DNA of 64,000 bases from Cellvibrionaceae bacterium (GCA_021151825.1 JAGKWQ010000009.1:186001-250000), one strand, 5' to 3'; numbered from the stretch's first letter, positions 1-9,852 are shown. Made by a program: numbers and translations. The notes: a model not told the origin generated them from the sequence alone.

Positions 1-799
1 GCATGATCGGTGGATGATCAACATTTAATATTTGCAATTGTTCATCGATGATTTTACGCGGCAATACTCCCCAACCAAGATTAATGCTGAGCAACATTTT
101 TATGGTATCGAGATGGTTGGAAATCATGCCTATATCTAGCGGCAAGCGTTCATCGTCAAACAAATTTTTGATGAGTTGTGTTGTGTAAGTATTGGTGTCC
201 GGCATTATCGCCGGGAACTGGCTTAAATCGGCCAGGCGAAGATGCGATTGCGTTGCAAGGTTGTTGGTTGCGAGGGAGTGAGAGGGCGCGACGACGAAGT
301 GGAGTTGGTCGTGCCAGAGAGTGTGGCTTTGGAGTCGTGCGTCTTGCGAAAGCGCGAGCGTAATAATGGCGAGGTCGAATCTGCCTTGTAAGATTTCATG
401 ATATGCCTGCTCCGAATCTAAAAAATGTAAGTCCAGCTTCACTTGTGGATAGCGTGTTGAAAATTCACGCAAATAGGGCGGTAAATAGTGCAACCCCACA
501 TGGTGGCTGGTAGCAATGCTCAACTTACCTTGTATATCGCCTTGTAAGTCTGCAATGGCCCGTTGTGCCGCTATCACCTCGCCCAAGATTAGCTTTGCTT
601 TGCTTAATAAGACCTGACCAGCCTGGGTTAATGCGACTTGCCGGCCTATCCGGTCAAATAACGGCGCTTTGAGCTGTTCCTCTAACAAGGCAATACGTTT
701 GCTAATCGCCGGTTGTGTCAGATGCAACCGCTCCGCAGCGGCAGAAAAAGACCCGTTTTCAGCGATGGCAACAAATGCCTGTAGGTGTTGTGTATCCAT
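1..799 (-). CDS. LysR-family transcriptional regulator (3' end outside window)
   Basis: Read on the minus strand from an ATG at 799, this frame is open to the window edge (266 codons seen) and so lacks its C-terminal end. Residues about 2-60 form a typical LysR winged helix-turn-helix, with FSAAAERLHLTQPAISKRI as the recognition region. It is followed by a linker helix and a substrate-binding domain beginning near KLSIATSHHVGLHYLPPYL. It is divergent from leuC across a 155-bp gap that contains a T-N11-A palindrome, the usual arrangement for a LysR protein controlling itself and its neighbour. A role in regulating the leucine genes is inferred from position; the effector cannot be read from the sequence. 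Confidence 0.93.
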   Translation of the reverse strand, partial: MDTQHLQAFVAIAENGSFSAAAERLHLTQPAISKRIALLEEQLKAPLFDRIGRQVALTQAGQVLLSKAKLILGEVIAAQRAIADLQGDIQGKLSIATSHHVGLHYLPPYLREFSTRYPQVKLDLHFLDSEQAYHEILQGRFDLAIITLALSQDARLQSHTLWHDQLHFVVAPSHSLATNNLATQSHLRLADLSQFPAIMPDTNTYTTQLIKNLFDDERLPLDIGMISNHLDTIKMLLSINLGWGVLPRKIIDEQLQILNVDHPPIM

Positions 800-817
800 T
801 CGTAGAATATTTAGACT

Positions 818-832
818 ATTCCCAAATGGAAT
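818..832. promoter_or_regulatory. Probable LysR operator (T-N11-A palindrome)
   Basis: ATTCC-CAAAT-GGAAT is a perfect 5-5-5 inverted repeat of T-N11-A form. It lies in the lysR-leuC divergent gap, 19 bp upstream of the lysR start and about 122 bp upstream of leuC. The spacing suits autorepression and activation of leuC. Binding is inferred. Confidence 0.55.
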
Positions 833-954
833 GCAATATATAAAAAAGATAAATTTGTTTTATGGATTTGGCGGGCGTAGCATGACGTTATTCTTATTAT
901 TAGTTTCATTGCAACCTTGTGAACTGGGCTCTTAGGGCTTTATTGGAGATCACC

Positions 955-2373
955 ATGGCTAAAACGCTTTATGACAAATTGTGGGATGCCCACCTCGTAC
1001 ACCAAAGTGACGATGGCTCCGCGCTCATCTATATAGATCGTCACATCGTTCACGAAGTGACTTCACCCCAGGCATTTGATGGCTTGCGTATGGCTGGGCG
1101 TAAGCCCTGGCGTGTTGACTCTATCCTCGCCACCCCGGATCACAACGTACCTACTACCCAAAAGGAACGTGCCCATGGAGTCAGTGGTATTCAGGACCCG
1201 GTGTCGTTGATTCAGGTGCAAACGCTGGATGATAACTGCGATGAATTCGGTATCCTCGAATTCAAAATCAATGATGAGCGCCAGGGGATTGTGCACGTTG
1301 TTGGTCCGGAAACCGGCGCTTGCTTGCCCGGTATGACGGTGGTTTGCGGCGATTCCCACACCGCCACCAATGGTGCTTTGGGCTCGTTGGCTCACGGCAT
1401 TGGTACCAGTGAAGTGGAGCATGTGATGGCGACCCAATGTCTGGTTGCTAAAAAAATGAAGAATATGTTGATTAAGGTGGATGGAAAGCTCGGCCTTGGC
1501 GTAACGCCAAAAGACGTAGTACTCGCCATTATTGCCAAAATTGGCACCGCTGGCGGTACTGGTTATGCGATGGAATTTGGTGGTCAGGTGTTCCGCGATA
1601 TGAGCATGGAGGGTCGTATGACCGTGTGTAATATGGCGATTGAAGCAGGCGCGCGCGCCGGGATGGTCGCTGTTGATCAAACCACTATCGATTATGTAAG
1701 GGGTAGAGCTTTTGCTCCCAAGGGAGACTCTTGGGAAAAGGCAGTCGCTGAATGGAAAAGCTTTGTCAGTGATGACGGTGCTCATTTTGATTCGGTCATT
1801 GAAATCAATGGTACCGACATTAAGCCGCAAGTTAGCTGGGGTACTTCACCGGAAATGGTTGTTTCGGTGGAGGATAAGGTACCTGATCCCGCGAGTGAAA
1901 CTGATCCGGTAAAACGCAACGATATGATTCGTGCGTTGCAATACATGGGGTTACAAGCGAACCAGCCGATTACTTCTATTCATGTAGATCGCGTGTTTAT
2001 TGGTTCTTGCACCAATTCCCGTATTGAAGATATTCGCGCTGCGGCAGAAGTGGTGAAAGGCCGCCAAAAGGCCAGCTCTGTTAAAGAGGCGATTGTTGTT
2101 CCCGGTTCCGGTGCGGTGAAAGCGCAAGCTGAGGCAGAAGGTTTGGATAAGATTTTTATCGAGGCCGGATTGGAGTGGCGCGAACCCGGTTGCTCTATGT
2201 GCCTCGCTATGAATGCGGACAAACTCGGTGCAGGCGAGCATTGCGCCTCTACCTCTAATCGCAACTTCGAAGGTCGTCAGGGGTACGGTGGTCGTACTCA
2301 TCTGGTGAGCCCTGCGATGGCAGCTGCAGCGGCAATTGCCGGTCATTTTGTCGATGTTCGCACTTTCAACTAA
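955..2373 (+). CDS. leuC: 3-isopropylmalate dehydratase large subunit
   Basis: LeuC with LeuD isomerises 2-isopropylmalate to 3-isopropylmalate in leucine biosynthesis. The 472-residue product matches the usual length. It has the aconitase-type 4Fe-4S ligands: one Cys in FIGSCTNSRIED and two in GCSMCLAMNADKL. It also has the substrate region VVCGDSHTATNGALG. The start chosen is ATG 955 (MAKTLYDKLWDAH), preceded by TTGGAG; an upstream in-frame GTG at 919 has no good ribosome site. leuD follows after 12 bp, indicating an operon leuC-leuD-leuB. Confidence 0.98.
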   Translation: MAKTLYDKLWDAHLVHQSDDGSALIYIDRHIVHEVTSPQAFDGLRMAGRKPWRVDSILATPDHNVPTTQKERAHGVSGIQDPVSLIQVQTLDDNCDEFGILEFKINDERQGIVHVVGPETGACLPGMTVVCGDSHTATNGALGSLAHGIGTSEVEHVMATQCLVAKKMKNMLIKVDGKLGLGVTPKDVVLAIIAKIGTAGGTGYAMEFGGQVFRDMSMEGRMTVCNMAIEAGARAGMVAVDQTTIDYVRGRAFAPKGDSWEKAVAEWKSFVSDDGAHFDSVIEINGTDIKPQVSWGTSPEMVVSVEDKVPDPASETDPVKRNDMIRALQYMGLQANQPITSIHVDRVFIGSCTNSRIEDIRAAAEVVKGRQKASSVKEAIVVPGSGAVKAQAEAEGLDKIFIEAGLEWREPGCSMCLAMNADKLGAGEHCASTSNRNFEGRQGYGGRTHLVSPAMAAAAAIAGHFVDVRTFN

Positions 2374-2385
2374 GAGGAGACAGCC

Positions 2386-3033
2386 ATGAAAAGTTTTACT
2401 GTTATACAAGGCATTGCGGCTCCAATGGATCGTGCGAATGTTGATACCGATATGATCATCCCGAAGCAGTTTTTGAAATCGATCAAACGTACGGGTTTTG
2501 GTAAGAATTTGTTTGATGAGTTGCGTTATCTCGACGAAGGCAAGCCGGATCAAAGCTGCGAAGGTCGTCCGGTTAACACTGAATTTCCATTGAACTTCCC
2601 GCGTTATAGCAATGCCAGTGTTTTGCTGGCGCGTGAAAATTTTGGTTGTGGCTCAAGTCGTGAGCATGCGCCCTGGGCATTGGATGATTATGGTTTTCGT
2701 AGTGTAATTGCGCCGAGCTTTGCCGATATTTTCTTTAACAACTGTTTCAAAAATGGTTTGTTGCCCATCATTTTGAGTGAAGCAATCGTTGATAAATTAT
2801 TTAAGGAAATGTATGCAACGGAAGGTTATCAATTAACGGTTGACCTTGCTGCGCAAACGGTAACCACGCCATCTGGCGAGAGTTTCGGTTTTGAAGTTGA
2901 TGCGTTCCGTAAGCATTGCCTATTGAATGGTTTGGATGATATTGGTTTGACCCTTGAGCATGCCGATAAAATTCGTGCTTATGAAACCAGGCGTCGCGCT
3001 GAAGCCCCCTGGTTATTTGATGTAGTGAAATAA
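2386..3033 (+). CDS. leuD: 3-isopropylmalate dehydratase small subunit
   Basis: This is the swivel-domain subunit that pairs with LeuC to form isopropylmalate isomerase. At 215 residues it has normal length. The signature ENFGCGSSREHAPWAL near residue 83-98 is the conserved substrate-contacting loop. The start ATG is preceded by a strong AGAGGAGA ribosome site. It lies 12 bp after leuC and 25 bp before leuB. Confidence 0.98.
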   Translation: MKSFTVIQGIAAPMDRANVDTDMIIPKQFLKSIKRTGFGKNLFDELRYLDEGKPDQSCEGRPVNTEFPLNFPRYSNASVLLARENFGCGSSREHAPWALDDYGFRSVIAPSFADIFFNNCFKNGLLPIILSEAIVDKLFKEMYATEGYQLTVDLAAQTVTTPSGESFGFEVDAFRKHCLLNGLDDIGLTLEHADKIRAYETRRRAEAPWLFDVVK

Positions 3034-3058
3034 GAATTTTTAAATTTGGAGAATACTT

Positions 3059-4138
3059 GTGGGTAAACATATTTTAATTCTGGAAGGCGACGGTATAGGC
3101 CTGGAAATCGTACGTGAAGCGCGCAAGGTGCTTGATATTGTTAACGCGAAATTTGATCTTGGCTTGACGTTTGAAAACGATCACATGGGGGGTTGTGCGA
3201 TTGATGCTTATGGCGTCCCTCTAGCTGATTCCACATTGGAAAAAGCACGCAAGGCCGATGCGATTCTGTTAGGTGCGGTTGGTGGCCCCAAGTGGGACAA
3301 ATTAGATCGTGCAATTCGCCCGGAAAAAGGTTTGCTGAAGATCCGTTCGCAATTGGGTTTGTATGCGAATCTGCGTCCGGCGTTGCTGTATCCGCAATTG
3401 GTGGATGCATCTTCGTTGAAGCCGGAAGTCGTTTCAGGTCTGGATATTTTGATCGTTCGTGAATTGGCTGGCGGTATTTATTTTGGTGAGCCGCGCGGTA
3501 TTCGTGTGCTTGAAAATGGCGAACGTGAAGGTTACAACACCTACAAATATTCGGAGAGCGAGATTATCCGTATTGGTCGCACAGCGTTTGAGATGGCACG
3601 CAAGCGTAACGGCAAGGTTTGCTCGGTGGATAAGGCTAATGTGTTGGAGGCGACCATGCTCTGGCGCGAAGTGATGGATACATTGCATAAAGAGTATCCG
3701 GACGTAGAGTTGTCACATATGTATGTGGATAATGCGGCTATGCAATTGGTGCGTGCACCGAAACAATTCGATGTGCTGGTGACTGGCAATATGTTTGGTG
3801 ATATTTTGTCCGACGCAGCTGCCATGTTGACTGGTTCAATCGGTATGCTGCCGTCGGCCTCGCTCGATAAAGATGGTCGTGGTATGTATGAGCCTTGCCA
3901 TGGTTCTGCGCCAGATATCGCCGGGCAGGGCATTGCAAACCCGCTTGCCACTATTTTGTCGGTATCCATGATGTTGCGTTATTCGCTCGGTTATCCGCAG
4001 GTTGCGGATGCGATTGAAGTGGCAGTTGGCAAAGTGCTGGATCAAGGGTATCGCACGGCCGATATTTATACGGAAGGTAAGACCAAAGTATCTACCTCAC
4101 AAATGGGCGATGCTGTTGTTGCAGCTTTAAATGCATAG
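3059..4138 (+). CDS. leuB: 3-isopropylmalate dehydrogenase
   Basis: LeuB oxidatively decarboxylates 3-isopropylmalate to 2-ketoisocaproate using NAD. The 359-residue product carries the family features: LLGAVGGPKWD, the arginines in the LRPALLYPQL region, RELAGGIYFGEPRG, and the Mg-binding/NAD region LVTGNMFGDILSDAAAMLTGS. Translation appears to start at GTG 3059 after TTTGGAGAA. Oddity: the normally near-invariant N-terminal GDGIGPE reads GDGIGLE here, preceded by LE in place of LP. Confidence 0.97.
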   Translation: MGKHILILEGDGIGLEIVREARKVLDIVNAKFDLGLTFENDHMGGCAIDAYGVPLADSTLEKARKADAILLGAVGGPKWDKLDRAIRPEKGLLKIRSQLGLYANLRPALLYPQLVDASSLKPEVVSGLDILIVRELAGGIYFGEPRGIRVLENGEREGYNTYKYSESEIIRIGRTAFEMARKRNGKVCSVDKANVLEATMLWREVMDTLHKEYPDVELSHMYVDNAAMQLVRAPKQFDVLVTGNMFGDILSDAAAMLTGSIGMLPSASLDKDGRGMYEPCHGSAPDIAGQGIANPLATILSVSMMLRYSLGYPQVADAIEVAVGKVLDQGYRTADIYTEGKTKVSTSQMGDAVVAALNA

Positions 4139-4187
4139 TTGCAGCGCTGGCTGGATTAATTAGCTTTTGAATGAAAGAGAGACTGAG

Positions 4188-5294
4188 ATGAAAGTAGGTT
4201 TTGTAGGTTGGCGCGGCATGGTTGGCTCCGTATTGATGGAGCGTATGCAATCAGAAAATGATTTTGCCGATATCGAGCCCGTATTTTTCACTACCTCTAA
4301 CGTAGGTGGTGCTGCACCGTCAGTGGCTGCTGGTTTGCCTGCATTGAAAGATGCTTATTCTGTAGATGACCTGAAGCAACTGGATGTGATTGTGACCTGT
4401 CAGGGGGGGGATTACACCAATGAAATTTTCCCGAAACTGCGTTCTTCCGGTTGGAATGGCTATTGGATCGATGCCGCTTCCAGTCTGCGTATGGAAGATG
4501 ACGCTGTCATTATCCTTGATCCGGTTAATCGTGGCCTTATTGATACTGCTGTGCAAAAAGGTGTTAAAAACTTCATTGGCGGTAACTGCACCAACTCTAT
4601 CATGCTGATGGGTATGGGTGGTCTGTTCCATGCTGGTTTGGTGGAGTGGGTTAGCTCTATGACTTATCAGGCGGCATCGGGTGGTGGTGCAAATCACATG
4701 CGCGAATTGTTGAAAGGCATGGGAGTAATTCATAACGCTGTGGCTGATGAGTTGGCAACACCTGCATCAGCTATTTTGGATATTGATAGAAAAGTCGCCA
4801 GTACCATTCGTAATGATGTGCCTCGTGAGTTTTTCCCTGCACCTTTGGCCGGTGGTTTGATCCCCTGGATCGATAAGCAGTTGGATAATGGTCAATCCAA
4901 AGAAGAGTGGAAAGGTCAGGCTGAAGTTAACAAAATTTTAGGTACTGACAGCACTATTCCTGTGGATGGTTTGTGTGTGCGTATTGGGGCTATGCGTTGC
5001 CACAGCTTGGCGCTAACCGTCAAACTCAAGAAAGATCTCCCGCTTGAGGAAATTGAGTCCATTATCAAGTCAGGTAATGATTGGGTGAAGTTTGTGCCTA
5101 ATGATCGCAGCATCACTGAGCAAGAGCTGACACCAGCGTCTATAACCGGGGGTTTGAAAATTGGTGTTGGTCGAGTGCGTAAGCTCAACATGGGGCCAGA
5201 ATATTTATCTGCCTTTGTGATCGGCGACCAATTATTGTGGGGTGCAGCTGAGCCATTGCGCCGTATGCTACGCATTCTGAAAGAATCAAAATAA
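4188..5294 (+). CDS. asd: Aspartate-semialdehyde dehydrogenase
   Basis: Asd reduces aspartyl phosphate to aspartate semialdehyde, the branch point to lysine/diaminopimelate, threonine and methionine. The product has 368 residues. The N-terminal NADP site GFVGWRGMVGSVL and the catalytic cysteine in GGNCTNSIMLMGMG are present, together with QAASGGGANHMREL. The start ATG 4188 is chosen because MKVGFVGWRG matches the family N-terminus and GAGACTGAG precedes it; a longer frame from 4167 is possible but unlikely. It follows leuB by 49 bp, and a strong terminator follows. A run of eight G lies within codons of the conserved TCQGGDYTNE stretch (4403-4410). Confidence 0.98.
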   Translation: MKVGFVGWRGMVGSVLMERMQSENDFADIEPVFFTTSNVGGAAPSVAAGLPALKDAYSVDDLKQLDVIVTCQGGDYTNEIFPKLRSSGWNGYWIDAASSLRMEDDAVIILDPVNRGLIDTAVQKGVKNFIGGNCTNSIMLMGMGGLFHAGLVEWVSSMTYQAASGGGANHMRELLKGMGVIHNAVADELATPASAILDIDRKVASTIRNDVPREFFPAPLAGGLIPWIDKQLDNGQSKEEWKGQAEVNKILGTDSTIPVDGLCVRIGAMRCHSLALTVKLKKDLPLEEIESIIKSGNDWVKFVPNDRSITEQELTPASITGGLKIGVGRVRKLNMGPEYLSAFVIGDQLLWGAAEPLRRMLRILKESK

Positions 5295-5321
5295 GCATTC
5301 TTTTTATCGTTTTTTATCTGA

Positions 5322-5353
5322 AAACCCCGGGCCTAAAAGCCCGGGGTTTTTGC
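5322..5353 (+). terminator. Rho-independent terminator after asd
   Basis: A 12-bp perfect stem, AAAACCCCGGGC paired with GCCCGGGGTTTT, has a CTAAAA loop and a following T-rich tail. It ends the leuCDB-asd transcript. Confidence 0.92.
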
Positions 5354-5647
5354 TTTATATAACTCTTTTGGTAATAAATAAGGATTTAAATGTCAGGCTT
5401 TTTTCACATTTTTGCCAAAACCTGGTGCCAACGCTTTAAAAAATCGGTTTTATGACAGCTTTGTCAAGACCCCGAGTATTGATAAAAACCTATTTATAAT
5501 GAATACTTACGAAGGATACTGAATATTTATTCGAGGTTTTGAGCCTCATTAAAGCAGCGTACCTCTCCAGGTCGATGCTGTGTATATCAACTAAAATGTC
5601 TGGCTAATCATTGCAATTCAGCCGTGGAATAATAAAAGGATAGCGCT
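5354..5647. other. Intergenic region upstream of fimV
   Basis: No gene is seen here. The stretch holds an inverted repeat TGACA-GCTT-TGTCA at 5453-5466 and a TATAAT hexamer at 5495-5500, but no well-spaced -35 box is obvious. A ribosome site AAAAGGA (5635-5641) precedes the ATG at 5648. It probably contains the fimV promoter and a leader of about 140 nt. Confidence 0.4.
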
Positions 5648-8600
5648 ATGCGTCTTCGTCAGTTGGTTTTAGCCTGTGGTCTCGGCAGATTTTGAGCGCA
5701 ATGGCGTTGATCGCTTGTTTTTCTACACTGAATTCCAATTTACGGTAGACCTTGAAGCGGCAGATGGGCCCAAGGTATTGATTACTTCGCGTAATCCGGT
5801 GCGTGAGCCTTACCTGAATTTCCTGATTGAGGCGCGTTGGACTGCTGGTCGTTTGCTGCGTGAATATACTTTGCTGATGGACTTGCCGACCTTTGAGGAA
5901 AATGGCGCAACTCGCGCCGTCCAGTCGGCGCCTGTTTCGACTCCACGCCCAACGACGCAGCCATCTCAATCTGCTACCCAAACTACATCTCCAATTGCAT
6001 CACCAGCCCAAAGTACTCCCGTGACCAGAGCTTCATCTGGTTCAGGCGGTGCTAGCCCAAAGCCTAAACTGAGTGGCAATGACTATGAGGTTCGTGGCAA
6101 TGACACACTCTGGGAAATAGCGTTACGCGCCCGCCCGGATTCGAGTGTTTCTGTTCATCAAAGTATGATGGCTTTGTATAAAGCCAATCCTGATGCATTT
6201 ATTGGCGGCAATATTAATCGTTTACGTCGTGGTCAGGTATTGCGTGTTCCTGATGCGAATGAAATGAAATCATTGGGTAAATCTGAAGCTGTCAGCCAGT
6301 TTGCCTCTGCCAGTGGTGATTCCGCACTAGGTGCGCAAATCAATGCTTCTCGTCGTACAAGCACAGCACCCGCTGAGTCTACTGAGGTAAGCGGTCGCGT
6401 TAAGCTGGCTGCTCCTTCTGCGGGTAGCGGCGCAGGGAAGGGCAGTGGTGCGAATGACGGTTCTGGTAAGGCATTGGAATCCGATCTAGCTACTACTCTG
6501 GAAGAGCTGGATAAGTCCAAAGCTGAAAACACTGAGTTGAGTTCCCGTGTAAAAGATCTGGAATCACAAATTGAAACCATGCAGAAGCTGGTTGATGTTA
6601 GCAATGAAAAATTACGCGCACTCCAGATCGCTGCTGAGCAAAAAAATGAAGGTAAGCTTGCTACAGCTCCTGTAACGCCGGCGCCTGTCGAAGCTCCGGT
6701 TGCTGCTACTGAAACAGTTGTGGAAAACAGTGTTATTGCTTCAAGTGCAGCAGCAGTTGTACCACCACCTCAACCTGCTGCAACAAAACCTACTGTTCAA
6801 CCAAAGCCAGCAACTACTCCAACACCTGAGCCCCAATCAGATTTGGTCGCAACAGCAATTGAGAATGCTCCCTGGATAGGTCTTGGTGTTTTAGGTTTGG
6901 CTGGTGTTGGTTATGCGGTCTACCGCCGTCGTAAACAGCAGGAAAACGAACAGCAAGAGTTTGAGCAGGAAGATGTTTTCGCGTTGGATGAAACTCCCGG
7001 TCAAATAGATGAGCCGATAGACATTCCAGATAATTTTGCTGACATTAATGAATCATCATTATTTGCGGAAGACCAGCCCGCGTCAGCTGTTGCTGAAACC
7101 AGTGATGTTGTTGGTGAGGCTGATATTTACATTGCTTACGGCAAGCTGGATCAGGCCGAAGAAATGTTACTCAATGCATTGAAAAAAGATCCTGAGTCAA
7201 CCGACATTCGCATGAAATTGCTGGAGGTTTACGCGCAACAGCAAAATGCGTCCGGTTTTGACAAGCACTATGCAGCACTTTTGCCGTTGGCTGGCGCTGC
7301 AGTCCTGGCGCGTGCAACTGAGTTGCGTTCAGGTATTTCCGGCGCAGGTGAGTTTGATGCTGGTACTCCGGTTGCAGAAGAATTTGCACTTGATGACTTT
7401 GATTTGGATGATGATTTATCTATCCCTGAACAATCATCTGCGCCTGCTCCTTATGAGCCAGGTGATTTTGACTTCGCGTTGGATCTGGATGATGACGAGC
7501 CAAAACCGGCTGTAGCTGAGTCAGCGGCAAATGAATTTAATCTCGATTTGGATGACTCCGATTTGGCTAATGCTGAGGGGGATGATTTATCCGAGCTTTC
7601 TCTTGCATTGGATGATCTGGACAGCAACGTATTGCCAGCAGAGGATGTTGAACCTGCAATCGCTGCAATTGAAGATGAATTTAATTTTGATCTGGATGAC
7701 GATCTTGCGTTAGATGAGGATCTGGTGCTGGATGATGAAACTGTTGCGCTAATAGATGAGCCATCAGATGCTCCAGCAGTTGCAGGTGCATCAGAGTCAC
7801 TTGATGTTGCGGCGGATGATTTTAACCTCGATATGAATGTCGATGACATTGATCTGGCAGCGCTTGATCATGAAATGGAAAGCCTTGATGTTGACTTCGA
7901 TGATGATGCTTTAGAGGCAGATTCTGCCAGTATCTCTGAGTTTGCCGCGCAGGAAATTGCCAAAGACCAGGCCGAGCTTGGGTTGGATCTTGATGATGAT
8001 TTGCAGTTGGATGATATTTCATCGTCGGGTTTGAATCTGACCGATGCGCTCGATAGCGCTGATAACGCAGTTAATTTTGATCTGGATGATGATATTGCCG
8101 GCTTGGATTCTGAACTCGAAACTGATTTCTCAAATGATACTGATTTGGTATTGGAAGAAGACTCAGATGAGTTGTTGGATTTTGATAGTAGTTCCGAGTC
8201 TGCTAATGAACTGGCGGATCTTGAACTTGAGCTTGGTGATTTGGATTCTGAGGGTGTATCCCTTGATGATTTGGAGTTGGACTCCTCCTTTGGGGAGCCT
8301 GCGTTAACTGAAAGTAATCTTGCTGATACCAGTGTTGATTTGGAGTTAGATGATGAAATTCCTTCTGCACCTGAAGCGATAGTTGCTCAGGAAGAGCTGG
8401 TTTCTCCTGGGCAAGTTACGAATGTGGATCATCATGATGAAGATTTATTTTCACAAGCATTATCCGATTTCTCTACAGACTCTGATGACCTTGATCTGAA
8501 TGAGTTTTCTAGTGATGAGGCGGCATTGGCCGATTTGTCGGATGATGATATGGATTCTGAGCTGGACTTTTTGGCTGATGCAGATGAGGCGGCAACGAAA

Positions 8601-8732
8601 CTGGATTTGGCTCGTGCGTATATCGATATGGGCGATGCTGAAGGTGCTAAAGACATTCTCTCTGAGGTTATCAATGAAGGAAATGATGACCAGCGTAAAG
8701 AAGCGAATGAGTTGCTTGGCCGCATAGTTTAA
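5648..8732 (+). pseudogene. fimV: FimV/HubP-type polar inner-membrane protein, 5' end deleted and frameshifted
   Basis: FimV organises the cell pole and supports type IV pilus function. The ATG at 5648 with a good ribosome site encodes only MRLRQLVLACGL before running out of frame to a TGA at 5696. From 5679 a different frame resumes in the FimV N-domain (ADFERNGVDRLFFYTEFQF, then PVREPYLNFLIEARW). About 50 family residues, covering the end of the signal peptide and the ALNQPL region, are missing. The rest is intact for about 1018 codons: a LysM domain (about 6085-6255), a coiled coil (about 6475-6640), one membrane segment near 6870-6925 followed by RRRK, a TPR-like stretch (about 7120-7260), a long Asp-rich cytoplasmic region with repeated FDLDDD motifs, and the conserved C-terminal LDLARAYIDMGDAEGAKDIL. 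As written, no secreted FimV would be made unless GTG 5676 is used, which lacks a signal peptide. Confidence 0.9.
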
Positions 8733-8749
8733 CTATTATTTTGCTTATC

Positions 8750-8784
8750 AAAGCCTTGTACCTCTGGTACAAGGCTTTTTTATT
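8750..8784 (+). terminator. Rho-independent terminator after fimV
   Basis: A 13-bp stem, AAAGCCTTGTACC paired with GGTACAAGGCTTT, has a short TCT loop and a T tract. It lies 17 bp after the fimV stop. Confidence 0.92.
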
Positions 8785-8816
8785 TTGCGCACTGAATTAT
8801 TGGATATTGGTTGGTT

Positions 8817-9716
8817 ATGAGCGAGAACTTTATTCCTACCTCAAAGCTTTATGCTCGAAATGGCGAGGTTGTTGCAGATACGCTATGGCCAGAAGGTATG
8901 CACAGAATTGCATTGGGTATTGAGTACAAGGGGGCAGATTTCCACGGTTTTCAGGTGCAACCCAGTGGTGTTAAAACTGTACAGCAAGCACTTGAGCACG
9001 CTTTATCCAAGGTGGCTGATGAAGAAATTACGTTAGTTTGTGCCGGCAGAACGGATGCCGGAGTGCATGCCACTAATCAGGTTATTCATTTTGACACGCT
9101 CGCAGTTCGCTCGGAAAAGGCTTGGTTGCGTGGTACTCGCCCATATTTGCCTGATACGGTTGGGGTGCGTTGGGCTAAAGAGGTAACGCCCCAGTTTCAT
9201 GCGCGTTTTAGTGCGCTTAACCGCACTTATCGCTATTTGTTAAGTGATGCTAAAACCCCTTCAGCGTTATTGCATGATCAGGTGACATGGTCATCGCGCC
9301 CGCTGGATATATCACTCATGCGCAAAGCTGCTGCACATTTAGTAGGGCAGCATGACTTTACCTCTTTTCGTGCTACTCAATGTCAGGCAAAGAGTCCGGT
9401 TAGGAGAATTGAGTATCTGCATCTGGTCAGGCGTGGTGATCTCATTGTATTAGAAGTGCAGGCCAATGCATTCCTCCATCATATGGTGCGCAATATTGTT
9501 GGTGTTTTGCTGGCCGTAGGGGCGGGTGACAGGTCACCTGAGTGGGTTGCCGATGTTCTTGCTGCACGTGATCGCAGTGCGGGTGGAGTCACAGCAAAGC
9601 CCTTTGGTTTGTATCTCGTTAACGTTGATTATCCGCAAAATTTTGCCTTGCCTGCGTGTTTTCCGGGGCCTTTATATTTTCCGGAACCGATTGGAGGCTT
9701 TGCTACAGAGCTGTAA
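8817..9716 (+). CDS. truA: tRNA pseudouridine(38-40) synthase
   Basis: TruA converts uridines 38-40 in the tRNA anticodon arm to pseudouridine. The catalytic Asp is in CAGRTDAGVHATNQVIHFD, and the C-terminal half carries FLHHMVRNIVGVLLAVG. The start ATG 8817 gives 299 residues with an N-terminal extension of about 27 residues before HRIALGIEYKGADFHGFQ; ATG 8898 is a shorter alternative. It lies between fimV and trpF, as in Pseudomonas. Confidence 0.96.
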   Translation: MSENFIPTSKLYARNGEVVADTLWPEGMHRIALGIEYKGADFHGFQVQPSGVKTVQQALEHALSKVADEEITLVCAGRTDAGVHATNQVIHFDTLAVRSEKAWLRGTRPYLPDTVGVRWAKEVTPQFHARFSALNRTYRYLLSDAKTPSALLHDQVTWSSRPLDISLMRKAAAHLVGQHDFTSFRATQCQAKSPVRRIEYLHLVRRGDLIVLEVQANAFLHHMVRNIVGVLLAVGAGDRSPEWVADVLAARDRSAGGVTAKPFGLYLVNVDYPQNFALPACFPGPLYFPEPIGGFATEL

Positions 9717-9852
9717 TTGGTTGATTTTTGTGCTTGGTCTTTATGCGGTTTTTCGCTGTGAAGTCTGTTAATATCCCCGCCTAATTTTTAAAAGCTACCC
9801 TCTTTTATACGGCTGCTTTTATATTTTGTGAAGCTAACAGGAGCATTTCGGC

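Noticed and set aside
1063..1830. 255-codon open frame antisense to leuC
   Set aside because: Lies wholly within a clear leuC gene, has no ribosome site, and its composition reflects the complementary codons.
5461..5500. TTGTCA (5461) with TATAAT (5495) as a fimV promoter
   Set aside because: The spacer is 28 bp, far from the usual 16-18 bp; TTGATA at 5479 gives only 10 bp.
7451..7849. Serine-rich antisense open frame inside fimV
   Set aside because: Produced by the Asp/Leu-rich codons (GAT, CTG, TTG) of the FimV acidic region read in reverse.
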